A stretch of DNA of 19,548 bases from Acidobacteriota bacterium. Its GTDB lineage: Bacteria; Acidobacteriota; UBA4820; DSQY01. The notes under the pieces are model-generated. The model was not told where the DNA came from. It worked only from the letters and a program-made list of their open reading frames with translations, and made no database searches. Below, in pieces: positions 6,354 through 14,546 of the stretch (its first letter is position 1; every line of letters begins with the position of its first letter). The stretch spans positions 1-19,548 of the forward strand of contig JAKAJA010000005.1 of NCBI GenBank assembly GCA_021814085.1, written 5' to 3'. Position numbers and translations under genes: made by a program.

Positions 6354-8051
6354 ATGTCACAGTTCGTCACATGTAGGGCGCTCGCCGACGCGGCACAGCA
6401 GTGCGGGGGCCCGGAGATGATTCGAAAGCGGCTGGCGGAAACGCGACAAGCCTACCTCGCAACCGCACTCCCTCCCCGCTTGAAAAGGGCGTTGGCTAAG
6501 GTTGGCGTCGACACCAGCTCGGAAGAGAGTGGCGCCGTGGATGTTGCCCCGGTCTTGCGCGAACAGTTCGGGTTTGACTGGGGCAACTGGGAACATCATC
6601 TTCGCTTCCGGTTGCACCTTAACCGCAACTCTTCAAGGGGTGACTTCGAGATCGCAAGGGCCATCCTTAACTTAGGCCCGGAGTCGGTTGAAAATCTAAC
6701 GCGGGTTGTTAAGACGGGCGTATTGGCGAGCGCTGGAGATTCAACTGAGGCTGAGCACAGATATTACGACTTGAGTGTGCTCCCCCTTAATCTGATTCTT
6801 GGCGAGGAGGTCTTGAGAAATTTTCTGCCTCCAGCGGACTACTTCGAGTCTCACGCGACCAAGGTCGCCGACCCTTATGGCCTGATCCATGGCAGATCGA
6901 GATCCAAGCAGGCGAGCGGGCAGCATGCCGTGATCGTGGACGGCGTGTCGAAGGAGATACTTGGTACGCACAAGTTCAGCAACACGTTCCTTTTCAACGT
7001 AGACCTTTACTGTCCGATAGGGTGTGCGGATTGCTACAAGACGAGGATGGGAACACGCGAGACCTCGGTCTGGAACACGGGTGCCACCGGCTGTGCTCCG
7101 AAAATCTATCAACACCTAGAGATGGGCAACCTGGTGCCCCCCCGCCCAGGCCAATGGGCGGAACGTGCGGAAAAGGCTGTCGAGTGGATGAACGGGACCG
7201 ATCGCGGACGTCAAGTGTACGACGTCATTCTGAGCGGCGGCGAACCACTCCTTGCTCTTAGTAACGAATCGCTTCGCGAGATTCTACGCCGCTTCGAGCG
7301 TGCCGAAAACGTTCGTCTACTTCGGATATGCACGGGTGGTCTTTTTCTGGGCCTCGCCTCTCGACTAGACGATGAACTACTAGATGTCCTTTCCGATTTT
7401 GCGGACAGGTCGGGGATGAGGATCACCTTCCAGGCTCACCTCGGCTCGCCGGAGATGATCACGCCTGAAGCCGCTCTCGCAGCCGATCGGCTTCGCCGCC
7501 GCGGGTTTTCAGCCTACAGCCAGGTCCCCATTAAGAACGGTGTCAATTTCTTTCTGGGAGATTTTGAAAAGACGCTTTCCACGCTCGTCGAGCTTGGCCG
7601 AAGGCAGGTTGCAGTGGGTGTCGAACCCTATATGTTCATTGTGGACATGCACCCTAGCACCAACGCGTTTTATGTCCCGATCGAGCCGCTCATGTGGGTC
7701 TGGGCCGAGCTCGTCGAAAGTCATGATCACCCCGGACTCGAGCGTCCGCGCACACTGAGCGTGCTGTTCGACAAAGGCAATATAGTCCTCTCTGGACATG
7801 CTCTATTCGCCGCCCGGAAATCCATTGACCGCTCGGCGGGTTGCGTGACGTACGATATCCCACGGGCTGACCTATCGCCGAAAGTAGGCATCGAGGTCTA
7901 CACTTACACCGAGCCGCTCCTTGAGGGTATCAACGACGATCCCTCCAGTCTGACGAAATTGCAAGGGCAGTGGAAGCGAAAGCTCAAGAGCCAGTGCCGT
8001 CGATATGGGAAGAAACAGGGGAAGGGGGATACAGCTTCGGACGTCCCATAA
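6354..8051 (+). CDS. Radical SAM protein of the lysine 2,3-aminomutase type
   Basis: This is a 565-residue cytoplasmic enzyme. A CxxxCxxC cluster (C220, C224, C227 in YCPIGCADCYK) should bind the 4Fe-4S centre that cleaves S-adenosylmethionine. SGGEP (294-298) is the SAM-contacting motif, and the barrel continues through ITFQAHLGSPEMITPEA, which resembles the aminomutase HFNHPKEIT segment, and VPIKNGVN (aminomutase LLRGVND). GCVTYDIPR near the C-terminus aligns with the aminomutase GVITTY segment, but the Gly-rich stretch with the PLP lysine that should precede it reads VLFDKGNIVLSG, so PLP attachment looks lost. The first 200 residues are helical and unrecognised. It starts two bases after the binding-protein stop and is surely co-transcribed. 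The product is unknown: it may be a diverged aminomutase or a radical SAM enzyme with new chemistry on an amino-acid-like substrate. Confidence 0.8.
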   Translation: MSQFVTCRALADAAQQCGGPEMIRKRLAETRQAYLATALPPRLKRALAKVGVDTSSEESGAVDVAPVLREQFGFDWGNWEHHLRFRLHLNRNSSRGDFEIARAILNLGPESVENLTRVVKTGVLASAGDSTEAEHRYYDLSVLPLNLILGEEVLRNFLPPADYFESHATKVADPYGLIHGRSRSKQASGQHAVIVDGVSKEILGTHKFSNTFLFNVDLYCPIGCADCYKTRMGTRETSVWNTGATGCAPKIYQHLEMGNLVPPRPGQWAERAEKAVEWMNGTDRGRQVYDVILSGGEPLLALSNESLREILRRFERAENVRLLRICTGGLFLGLASRLDDELLDVLSDFADRSGMRITFQAHLGSPEMITPEAALAADRLRRRGFSAYSQVPIKNGVNFFLGDFEKTLSTLVELGRRQVAVGVEPYMFIVDMHPSTNAFYVPIEPLMWVWAELVESHDHPGLERPRTLSVLFDKGNIVLSGHALFAARKSIDRSAGCVTYDIPRADLSPKVGIEVYTYTEPLLEGINDDPSSLTKLQGQWKRKLKSQCRRYGKKQGKGDTASDVP

Positions 8052-8127
8052 TCGGCGATGCCATACGAGTTTTTCAAAGAGAAGATAGGTCGGCAATGAG
8101 CTCGTAGGCGGGCCCACTCTGAAAGTT

Positions 8128-8142
8128 TGGCATGGCTCGGGC
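8128..8142 (+). promoter_or_regulatory. Possible sigma-54 promoter upstream of the 175-aa gene
   Basis: TGGCATG, four bases, GGGC keeps GG and GC ten bases apart and matches six of seven -24 positions, but the -12 element is poor (GGGC against TTGC). It lies in the 252-base gap 8052-8303, about 160 bases before the next start codon. No other gene, terminator or RNA is evident in that gap. Confidence 0.3.
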
Positions 8143-8303
8143 GGGCCTAAGCGGCTCAGCGTTCGTCTTGAACGGGGGGCTGTTCTCGCTGGGTGGTAAT
8201 GTGATAAATTCGTGTCATCATCAAGGGGTGGAGGAGTAGGCTCCGAGAACAAGAGCACTGTTAGGAACTAACGGACGAGGTTCGAGTTCCAGAGGGGCCC
8301 CCG

Positions 8304-8831
8304 ATGGATGATGCGATTACTTCTCGCGAGCGTTTTATCGCAAAGCTGGCTGGGGCATGGAATGAGAATCGTCTATTCCATTGGCCTGCGGGTGCAGAAG
8401 CAACGGGTGCGCACTTTCAGTCGATCACGCCTCTGACCCGGGGCATTAAGCAAGACGGCGATTGGTCGTTGAAGAGCTCACGCATCGCGATAACTGTTGT
8501 GGACTATTCTGGGTGCGGAGAGTTTCGCCAAGAGCTTCTTTTTCTTGGTTGTGCTGTGTTTCTTGAAGACAGTTTCCAGACTCGTCAGCACTGCATTGAT
8601 ACGCTCGTTGCTTCTATTCCAATTGGCATTGAAAAGGTCGCTGCATTCTCGACCGGACTCGTACCGAGAGCCGATCACGTCCTCGTGACATTTCTCACCA
8701 ACCTAGCAATAGGACCGACCGACCATGAGCTGGACGACCTTTTAATGGCGATGGCGGGGTCGATACCTGGAGGTTGGCACAACGTGAAGCTGCAGTTCGG
8801 GGACGGCATTTCGCTTGGTATGAGTGAGTGA
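8304..8831 (+). CDS. Unrecognised 175-aa protein
   Basis: I do not recognise this family. The protein appears soluble and mixed alpha/beta, with no signal peptide or membrane helix and a run of hydrophobic strands in the middle (RIAITVVDYSGCG, ELLFLGCAVFLED) and late (HVLVTFLTNLAIG). The start is supported by AGAGGGG (8291-8297) six bases upstream. Base composition is more AT-rich than the following operon. It stands alone between the importer/radical SAM genes and the kinase operon, on the same strand, and its 3' gap (8832-8956) holds a sigma-54-like site, so it may be a separate transcription unit. A small sensor, adaptor or immunity-type role is possible but unsupported. Confidence 0.7.
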   Translation: MDDAITSRERFIAKLAGAWNENRLFHWPAGAEATGAHFQSITPLTRGIKQDGDWSLKSSRIAITVVDYSGCGEFRQELLFLGCAVFLEDSFQTRQHCIDTLVASIPIGIEKVAAFSTGLVPRADHVLVTFLTNLAIGPTDHELDDLLMAMAGSIPGGWHNVKLQFGDGISLGMSE

Positions 8832-8860
8832 TGATTATAAGGGTGATGGGGGGCATCTGG

Positions 8861-8875
8861 TGGCGAATAATTTGC
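8861..8875 (+). promoter_or_regulatory. Possible sigma-54 promoter before the kinase operon
   Basis: TGGCGAA, four bases, TTGC has the invariant GG and GC at the right spacing and a perfect -12 TTGC, but only four of seven -24 positions fit. A start near 8887 would leave a leader of about 70 bases containing the good ribosome site GGGAGG (8947-8952) of the kinase gene. Confidence 0.3.
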
Positions 8876-8956
8876 GCTGGCGGCAAACGAATGGGGCGAT
8901 GAAAGCCTCGCAAATGAAGACGAAGTGTTGAAGCAATTGACTGTAAGGGAGGTGTT

Positions 8957-11212
8957 ATGGGGGGGGGAAAGGAACCTGACCTTCTCGGTGCAATCCACGC
9001 TCTGGAACGGATCTATGACATCGTTCTTAGCGACAGTTCGCTAAGCATCGAATTCGGTGCGGAGTATCACCTTGCAGGCTGCGCCCTCTGTCTCCTATGC
9101 GGGAAGCCGGTAGAATTGGACGAGCACGTTTCCAGGAGACAGCGGCGGGCGCTTTGCACGCCGCTCCATAACGAGAATAAGTGTCGCTGGGTCGATGGTG
9201 CGAAGACCGATAAGTCGCCTTTCGGGAACTGGATCAAGACCTTCCGCGAGGCGATTGGCGGGGTGGCCGGCAAAATCCTGTGGGCAAATCTTTCCTTCTG
9301 GGATCCGATGTATGGGCGCCAGCCGCTCCTTGCTCATGTGTCGGACCCCGGTGGCAAAGAGGCGTTCAAGCACTTTTGGGCGAACTACCAGGAGCTCACA
9401 AACCTGTCCGCAAGCAAGGGACTATTTACGCTCAACGAGTTCGCTGCACGCTGCGCCTTCAAGGAACCCTACATTGTTGTGCTTGACCCGCCGCCTGCGA
9501 GTGGGAGCGGATCTAAAGAAGGTCTCACCTTGAAGTTGACCTCGGAAATCTACAGGGAGATTATGGGAACGGAACTAAGCGAACGGCCCTCTCCTACAAA
9601 GTTGCTCGAGAAAGTAGTAGAGCAGGGTGATAAGGGAGGCTCGTCCAAGCTCTTTGATCTTGAGGCCACTCTGAGCACGATGCAAAGCGGGCCCTCGGGC
9701 GTCAGCGACCCGAAACTCGCCCGCCTCATTGGTGCCTGCTATGGGTATTGGAAAGCGAGTGCCTCAAGGTTAGCTAACATTTATTTTTTCCCCGTCGACA
9801 TCGACTTCCTTGCTGACGGAGGCACAAGCCACGCACCAGGGTATGAATCTGCGGTGAGCATCTTGGCCGTTGGGACAAACGCAAGCTTGCAAGCAAAGGA
9901 GTTCAAATTCCTCGATGCCTTCGCCCGGACAGTGCTGAAGCGCGTCCTCATGCTCAACTTCTTCAAGGGCCAAAGACGAGAGGCGACGAAGTCGGCTGTG
10001 GCGGCCATCATGTCCCGCAACATGTCGCACAACCTGGGCAGCCACGTGCTGTCGAGGTTGGGGAGGCTTAAGGACGGGGGCGGTTGGTACACGCAGAAGT
10101 ACCTGCAGCAGCGCATGGATTTTCTCGCGCAGGTCTCCACTGAACGCCCATCCTGGGAGGAACCGGCATGGTTGCTCCAAGACCTCGCGCGCTGGTTCCT
10201 CCACCAGAAGGACATGCTGGAGTACATCGCCGCGTCCGAGGGGCTCCGCGCGCACCGCTTCATGCAAGGAGAGGAATCCGCGGGTAAAGTGAAGGAGGGG
10301 CGGACAGAGCGCGGTGACATCCGCCTCCACGTGCTGTTGGTGCCGGAGGCACAGTGGTTGGAGCGGTGCCCCTCGGGAGAAGGTGCCACGGATGGTGATG
10401 GCAAAGTCGCCGCGCGCATCAAGGCTCTGCGGGACTCGTGTGGCGATTCCGGGGCAGGGTTATCGCCCGACGAGCATTTGCCCTGCACCCACGGTCCTGC
10501 TCGGCCGGCGGATGGCCCCGACTGTCGCCGGGTTCTGTTGAGTACCGCCGCGAACGAGAGTGACGGGGGCGCGGTACGAACGGACGAGGATCAATTGGTG
10601 GCCATCCCCGGGGGGCTCGTTGGCTGGCAGGGCTTTTACATCGTACTCGAGAACGTCCTACGAAACGCCGCCAAACACGGCAAGCGAAAGAGGGGTAAGG
10701 CGTTGCATGTGGTCGTGGAGATTCTCTACGACCCCGACTGCACGCTGAGCATCCGAGATGATCAGGGAGAGAAGGCCCGCGTGGCCCCCTGCGCCCTTTT
10801 GCGGGTGTATGACAGCGCCTCCCCGGTCGGCGACGGCGGGGTGGCGCTATGGGGCGAAAAGGGTATTAACCACCGCCTGCAACAGAATCTCATCGACGAG
10901 AAAGGCAAGCTCCGGCAGGGGAACTGGGGCCTGTCCGAGATGCGAATCGCCGCGGCGTATCTCCAACGGCGTACCATCGACCATGTGGGCGGAGGTGGTG
11001 AAATGGTTACCGGAAGGCCACCGAGGTCCGGGGGCGATGGCATGGACGACACGATGCTGAAGGCCGCGAGGAACGGTGGGAGTCCCCACATCCTGCGGGC
11101 CGTGCCATCGCCGATCGGGACGCTGGCCTACGAGTTTTACCTTTTGCGGCCCCTGAGCCTTGGGATCGCCTTTGCCGAAGAGGCGCTGGACCCGACGGGA
11201 GGTGCCTCATGA
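8957..11212 (+). CDS. Soluble histidine-kinase-like protein with N-terminal Cys/His cluster
   Basis: The 751-residue protein has no membrane segment. The N-terminus carries CxxCxxC (C42, C45, C48) followed by C67, H71 and C76, which could bind zinc or an iron-sulfur centre. The region up to about 340 is otherwise unrecognised. A helix with MSRNMSHNLGSHVLSRL (352-368) resembles a phosphoacceptor H-box, H358 being the candidate. The ATP lid region follows: N-box LENVLRNAAKHG (N570), an RVYDSAS strand in the place of the DNG box, and a G-box GNWGLSEMRIAAAYL. This is therefore a cytosolic sensor kinase or kinase-like ATPase. A large insertion separates H-box and N-box (about 430-540). GGGAGG lies four bases before the ATG. 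Its stop overlaps the next gene (ATGA). Probable phosphate acceptors are the receivers at 1104 and 16897. Confidence 0.75.
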   Translation: MGGGKEPDLLGAIHALERIYDIVLSDSSLSIEFGAEYHLAGCALCLLCGKPVELDEHVSRRQRRALCTPLHNENKCRWVDGAKTDKSPFGNWIKTFREAIGGVAGKILWANLSFWDPMYGRQPLLAHVSDPGGKEAFKHFWANYQELTNLSASKGLFTLNEFAARCAFKEPYIVVLDPPPASGSGSKEGLTLKLTSEIYREIMGTELSERPSPTKLLEKVVEQGDKGGSSKLFDLEATLSTMQSGPSGVSDPKLARLIGACYGYWKASASRLANIYFFPVDIDFLADGGTSHAPGYESAVSILAVGTNASLQAKEFKFLDAFARTVLKRVLMLNFFKGQRREATKSAVAAIMSRNMSHNLGSHVLSRLGRLKDGGGWYTQKYLQQRMDFLAQVSTERPSWEEPAWLLQDLARWFLHQKDMLEYIAASEGLRAHRFMQGEESAGKVKEGRTERGDIRLHVLLVPEAQWLERCPSGEGATDGDGKVAARIKALRDSCGDSGAGLSPDEHLPCTHGPARPADGPDCRRVLLSTAANESDGGAVRTDEDQLVAIPGGLVGWQGFYIVLENVLRNAAKHGKRKRGKALHVVVEILYDPDCTLSIRDDQGEKARVAPCALLRVYDSASPVGDGGVALWGEKGINHRLQQNLIDEKGKLRQGNWGLSEMRIAAAYLQRRTIDHVGGGGEMVTGRPPRSGGDGMDDTMLKAARNGGSPHILRAVPSPIGTLAYEFYLLRPLSLGIAFAEEALDPTGGAS

Positions 11213-12840
11213 GCGCTTCCGAGCCACTGAACGTGCGCCTGCGTGCCTGGGAGCAGGTGTTCAGAAAGCAACTCACGCTGATCGCGCCCCTCTCCGACCC
11301 GCGCTCGTTCGGCATGCGCCTGCTGGTCTCGCAGCCAAATAAAACTGGGGAGCCGCCCTTTCTGAAAGAGCTCCGCCGGGTTCTCTGCGAGGGGGCCACG
11401 CAGTTCGGAGAAGAGGAGGGGGGGTGCGCCCGCCGTGAGGATCTGGGGGAATGGCTTGGCCCAGGCAGTGAAAAGTTACACACGCCTGCAAATTGGCTCA
11501 AGATCAAGATCGAGGAACTCCCGCTTCGCCTGTTCGTGGCCATCAATCCCGGTGAATGGTCGGCGGATGGCAAGAGCCCACTCGACGGGGACGCGTTCTG
11601 GACCAGTCGAGATCCGTTCTTCCGCAAGCGCATCTGCTGGCTCGACTGCCGGGAGTTGATCGACAACGGTCCGCTCGCGCTTCCGCAGAAACCCACTGAA
11701 AATCCGGTCGATGACAGGGCCTCGGCGATTGCGTGGCTCCAAGGCCTTCGCCTGCGATGGGTCCGACATTTGGCCATAGAGGTGGCCGGGCTGTGGGATA
11801 GCTCTGCGGACGAACTTCAACTCAACGTGTTGGTGAGCCTGGCGGCGAGCGACGCAACCGGGCTCCCTGCTCAGCAGAAGCTGGAGCCGCCTGAAACCGT
11901 CCCGCTGAAATGGCGAGATTCCGGGGGCGACAAAGATGGTAGAAGTGGGGTGTTTTGCCTCGATCTCAAGAATCTTAAAGTCGGTTCCAAAAAATGGGAA
12001 GGCTCCGTCGGCTTAAGTCCACAGGACCTCATGCACACCCGGCGAAACGTCCTGTTCCGCCGCCACGAGACTGCGGCGGAGTACGTCGCACAGGAGCCCG
12101 CTTGGCACCCAAAGGGGACGGACTTCAGTGCGGACGTCAATAGCCCATTCGGCGGGGAGGACTCCAAGGAGACTGTTTTATACTTCAAGTGCCTGGCAAG
12201 CCAACACATCGTGTCCGGCGCGGGGCGGTCGTTCTCCCTTCTCGACGCCGGTCTTGGGCAGAGATCCGGCGCCAATGGGGAGTGTCCGGTGATCGTTCTC
12301 GACGCTGCCGAGCAGGCATTGCTTCGACTCGGCATCGCGGACGAACGTTTTCAGCAATGGATGTGGGGAAGTGAGGAACGGCAGAGGGGTTGGGTGGTCG
12401 CTCAGCGGGTCGCGCCTGTATTCATAGCGCCTACCCGAACAAACGCCAAGAACTACCGCCATGGACAGCCGCCTTACAGAGGCGCCCCTCATTACAGGAT
12501 CGACCCGAAACACGCTGAAAGGCCACCCGTACCCCGCTTCAGGTGCCCGCATGGTCTTGAGTATCTGTGGCCGAAAACGCTTCGCGGTCTAGATGCGTTA
12601 GTAATCCACCAGGGGCTCCTCGACAAGGCCTTTAACGGCCATGACTCGAGGCGGCATTTGACGGCCAGGATGTTGGAGCTGAAGGCCGCGATGCCGTTCG
12701 TTTTCATCACCAGCGGCCGCGGCCGCCCCGAGAATCTCCCGTGGGGGTGCAAGTTCCTGCCCTACGCCGCGATCGAGGGCGCCATCCACGGTCCCTACTT
12801 CGAGAAGATCTTGTTATGGAGAGCGATGGTGGCGTCATGA
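11209..12840 (+). CDS. 543-aa protein with possible pseudo-receiver C-terminus
   Basis: There is no firm family match. It is soluble, mixed alpha/beta, and translationally coupled to the kinase (start ATGA on the kinase stop). The last 85 residues read like a Rossmann-type domain: LRGLDALVIHQGLLDKAF, a helix, MPFVFITSGRG, then ENLPWGCKFLPYAAIEG. The strand order resembles a receiver in which the phosphoacceptor aspartate is replaced by a histidine/glutamine strand (VIHQG), with SGRG at the switch Ser/Thr position. I infer a pseudo-receiver that docks on the kinase. The N-terminal 440 residues hold several hydrophobic strands (LFVAINPGEW, VIVLDAAEQALL) but no catalytic motif I can name. Confidence 0.6.
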   Translation: MSASEPLNVRLRAWEQVFRKQLTLIAPLSDPRSFGMRLLVSQPNKTGEPPFLKELRRVLCEGATQFGEEEGGCARREDLGEWLGPGSEKLHTPANWLKIKIEELPLRLFVAINPGEWSADGKSPLDGDAFWTSRDPFFRKRICWLDCRELIDNGPLALPQKPTENPVDDRASAIAWLQGLRLRWVRHLAIEVAGLWDSSADELQLNVLVSLAASDATGLPAQQKLEPPETVPLKWRDSGGDKDGRSGVFCLDLKNLKVGSKKWEGSVGLSPQDLMHTRRNVLFRRHETAAEYVAQEPAWHPKGTDFSADVNSPFGGEDSKETVLYFKCLASQHIVSGAGRSFSLLDAGLGQRSGANGECPVIVLDAAEQALLRLGIADERFQQWMWGSEERQRGWVVAQRVAPVFIAPTRTNAKNYRHGQPPYRGAPHYRIDPKHAERPPVPRFRCPHGLEYLWPKTLRGLDALVIHQGLLDKAFNGHDSRRHLTARMLELKAAMPFVFITSGRGRPENLPWGCKFLPYAAIEGAIHGPYFEKILLWRAMVAS

Positions 12841-14546
12841 GGTACGTCCTGATCTTGCTGCGACCCGAAGACCTGGAAGCCTTGGAGTGCCCTATTTCTG
12901 GCCCGTCCGATAATCCCACGATCTGCATCGGGCGATGGGGCAATGATGACGACATCATCGTCGATGGCAATGCGGGGGAGGAGAAGTATTCATTTTACGT
13001 CCTCCGCAGCGAAATCAAGTGTCGACTACATTTGATAGATGTTCCTTGTGGCTCAGAAGTCCTCATCGCTGTCAGTCATGGCAATGCGCGGAATGGTAAT
13101 GGCAGGCTTAGAACGGTTTCTTGTTGTAGGGAAGGATTGCTTCTCACTAGCCGTTCTGCTTTCCAAATGGAAAACCACGGTCTCCATTTAGCCATTGTGG
13201 TGGCTACTGTGTTTGGAAGCGCCCAGTTTGACGAGTTAAGTCTTTCTGCGAACGTACAAGCAGAAGATTGGTGGGCGCTTGAACAAGCTGTCGGGACAGT
13301 CTTCAACCGACCCTTGATGTGCTTAAATAACACCGATGCCCAAGGCACTTCGTCCACGCTGGAGTCCTGCGATTCAACTTCCGCGCATGCACCAGCTCCG
13401 GACGCGAGATCTTGCCCCGAGCCGACGAGTCTGTTGTGGCTCTTTGGCGGAGTCGCCGCTCCAGAGAATCCCGACGAAGCCGGCGCGTTCGAGAAGGCGG
13501 GGGGACAGCTCGAGCGCGAATATGCAGATGAGGGACGAAGCGTGATCTTCTTTTCCGCCGCGCGGCGCGTCACCTCGGATTGGGCCAAGAAGCTCTCGGA
13601 GATTTCTTCCGCAAGTCCTGCGATCATGCACCATGGGCAGTATCGTGAAGAAGTCCAACTAATCGGTCGCCGGGGGACCTATAGCTACAGCTCCGGCGAT
13701 CGCACCTACCAAGAAATGTTGGACGATCTTAATAGCGCCGCAAGTTCCGGTACGGATGGGGCCGTGGCACGCTGCGCGTGGAAGTGGTGCGGCATCTACC
13801 GGCGCGGGGTGGAGCGCGACCGGATCGCGCACCTCGTACATCGCTGTGTGGGCCCGTGGTCGAGCCTCTGCCTGACCACGGAGGATCTTGCAGGAAGGGT
13901 CGCTGAAGGCGAGCGGCGTGCGGTGGACGCGTTGTTGTCAGAGTTGCGTGAAGAGTGGACTCGCATTCCGAGTGCCGGACCGTTGGGGACGCTCAACGAG
14001 ACTCGCAGGAGGGTCCTCGGCAAGCAGGAGAAGCGCACGGTTAGGAAGTCCGACATCTCCGATCGGCTGCGGCTGTTCAGGGCCAAGGGCCAGACGCCAT
14101 GGGACGACGACATTTTCAACACGGGGATCTACGCCGCGCTCCGGCGCCTGGCCGGCGAGCGCGCAAACTTGCTGGCGAAGGACGGTGGACAAGGGAAGGA
14201 TGCCCTCAGCGAGGTCTGGAACCTGCTCGGTGTGGCCGTTGAGATCAGCCCGATCGCCGAAGGTGGTTTCCAGGTGTCGTGGAAGGGGAAGCCAGGATCG
14301 TGGATCGCACGGTACACGGATCTCCTTCAGTGCCTCGTGAGCTCGCACCAACCCATCGTTCCCTTGATCGAGGCCCACGCACGGGATCTTGCGGAGGGAG
14401 TTTCCGATCTGGTGGCGATCGAGGTGAACCAGAAGTCGGGTCAACCGATTGCGGAGTTTGACACACTGCGCGACTGGGTGGACGCTCTGGTGCGCGCCTT
14501 CGAAGCCGCGGCGGCACCACAGCGGGGGGATGAAGGCGGTGCGTAG
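12837..14546 (+). CDS. Unrecognised 569-aa protein of the kinase operon
   Basis: I do not recognise this family. The start at 12837 overlaps the previous stop (ATGA), matching the other junctions; an in-frame ATG at 12816 and a GTG at 12741 are possible but have no better ribosome site. The N-terminal third begins with strands (RYVLILLRPEDLEAL, TICIGRW, LHLIDVPCG, EVLIAVSHG) that suggest a small alpha/beta sensor-like domain, and is visibly more AT-rich than the rest. A Ser/Thr/Cys-rich linker (about 165-200) leads to a second region starting SLLWLFGGVAAPENP and a helical, highly charged C-terminus. There are no membrane segments. The 3' end overlaps the next gene by 17 bases. The two-part composition suggests a fusion of unrelated modules. 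Confidence 0.6.
   Translation: MRYVLILLRPEDLEALECPISGPSDNPTICIGRWGNDDDIIVDGNAGEEKYSFYVLRSEIKCRLHLIDVPCGSEVLIAVSHGNARNGNGRLRTVSCCREGLLLTSRSAFQMENHGLHLAIVVATVFGSAQFDELSLSANVQAEDWWALEQAVGTVFNRPLMCLNNTDAQGTSSTLESCDSTSAHAPAPDARSCPEPTSLLWLFGGVAAPENPDEAGAFEKAGGQLEREYADEGRSVIFFSAARRVTSDWAKKLSEISSASPAIMHHGQYREEVQLIGRRGTYSYSSGDRTYQEMLDDLNSAASSGTDGAVARCAWKWCGIYRRGVERDRIAHLVHRCVGPWSSLCLTTEDLAGRVAEGERRAVDALLSELREEWTRIPSAGPLGTLNETRRRVLGKQEKRTVRKSDISDRLRLFRAKGQTPWDDDIFNTGIYAALRRLAGERANLLAKDGGQGKDALSEVWNLLGVAVEISPIAEGGFQVSWKGKPGSWIARYTDLLQCLVSSHQPIVPLIEAHARDLAEGVSDLVAIEVNQKSGQPIAEFDTLRDWVDALVRAFEAAAAPQRGDEGGA

Noticed and set aside
7872..8258. - strand frame reaching into the 8052-8303 gap
   Set aside because: It overlaps the radical SAM 3' end and its Pro/Leu-rich translation shows no family; treated as a shadow.
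9770..10488. Two long - strand frames (186 and 235 aa)
   Set aside because: Both are antisense to the kinase H-box region and lack any domain.
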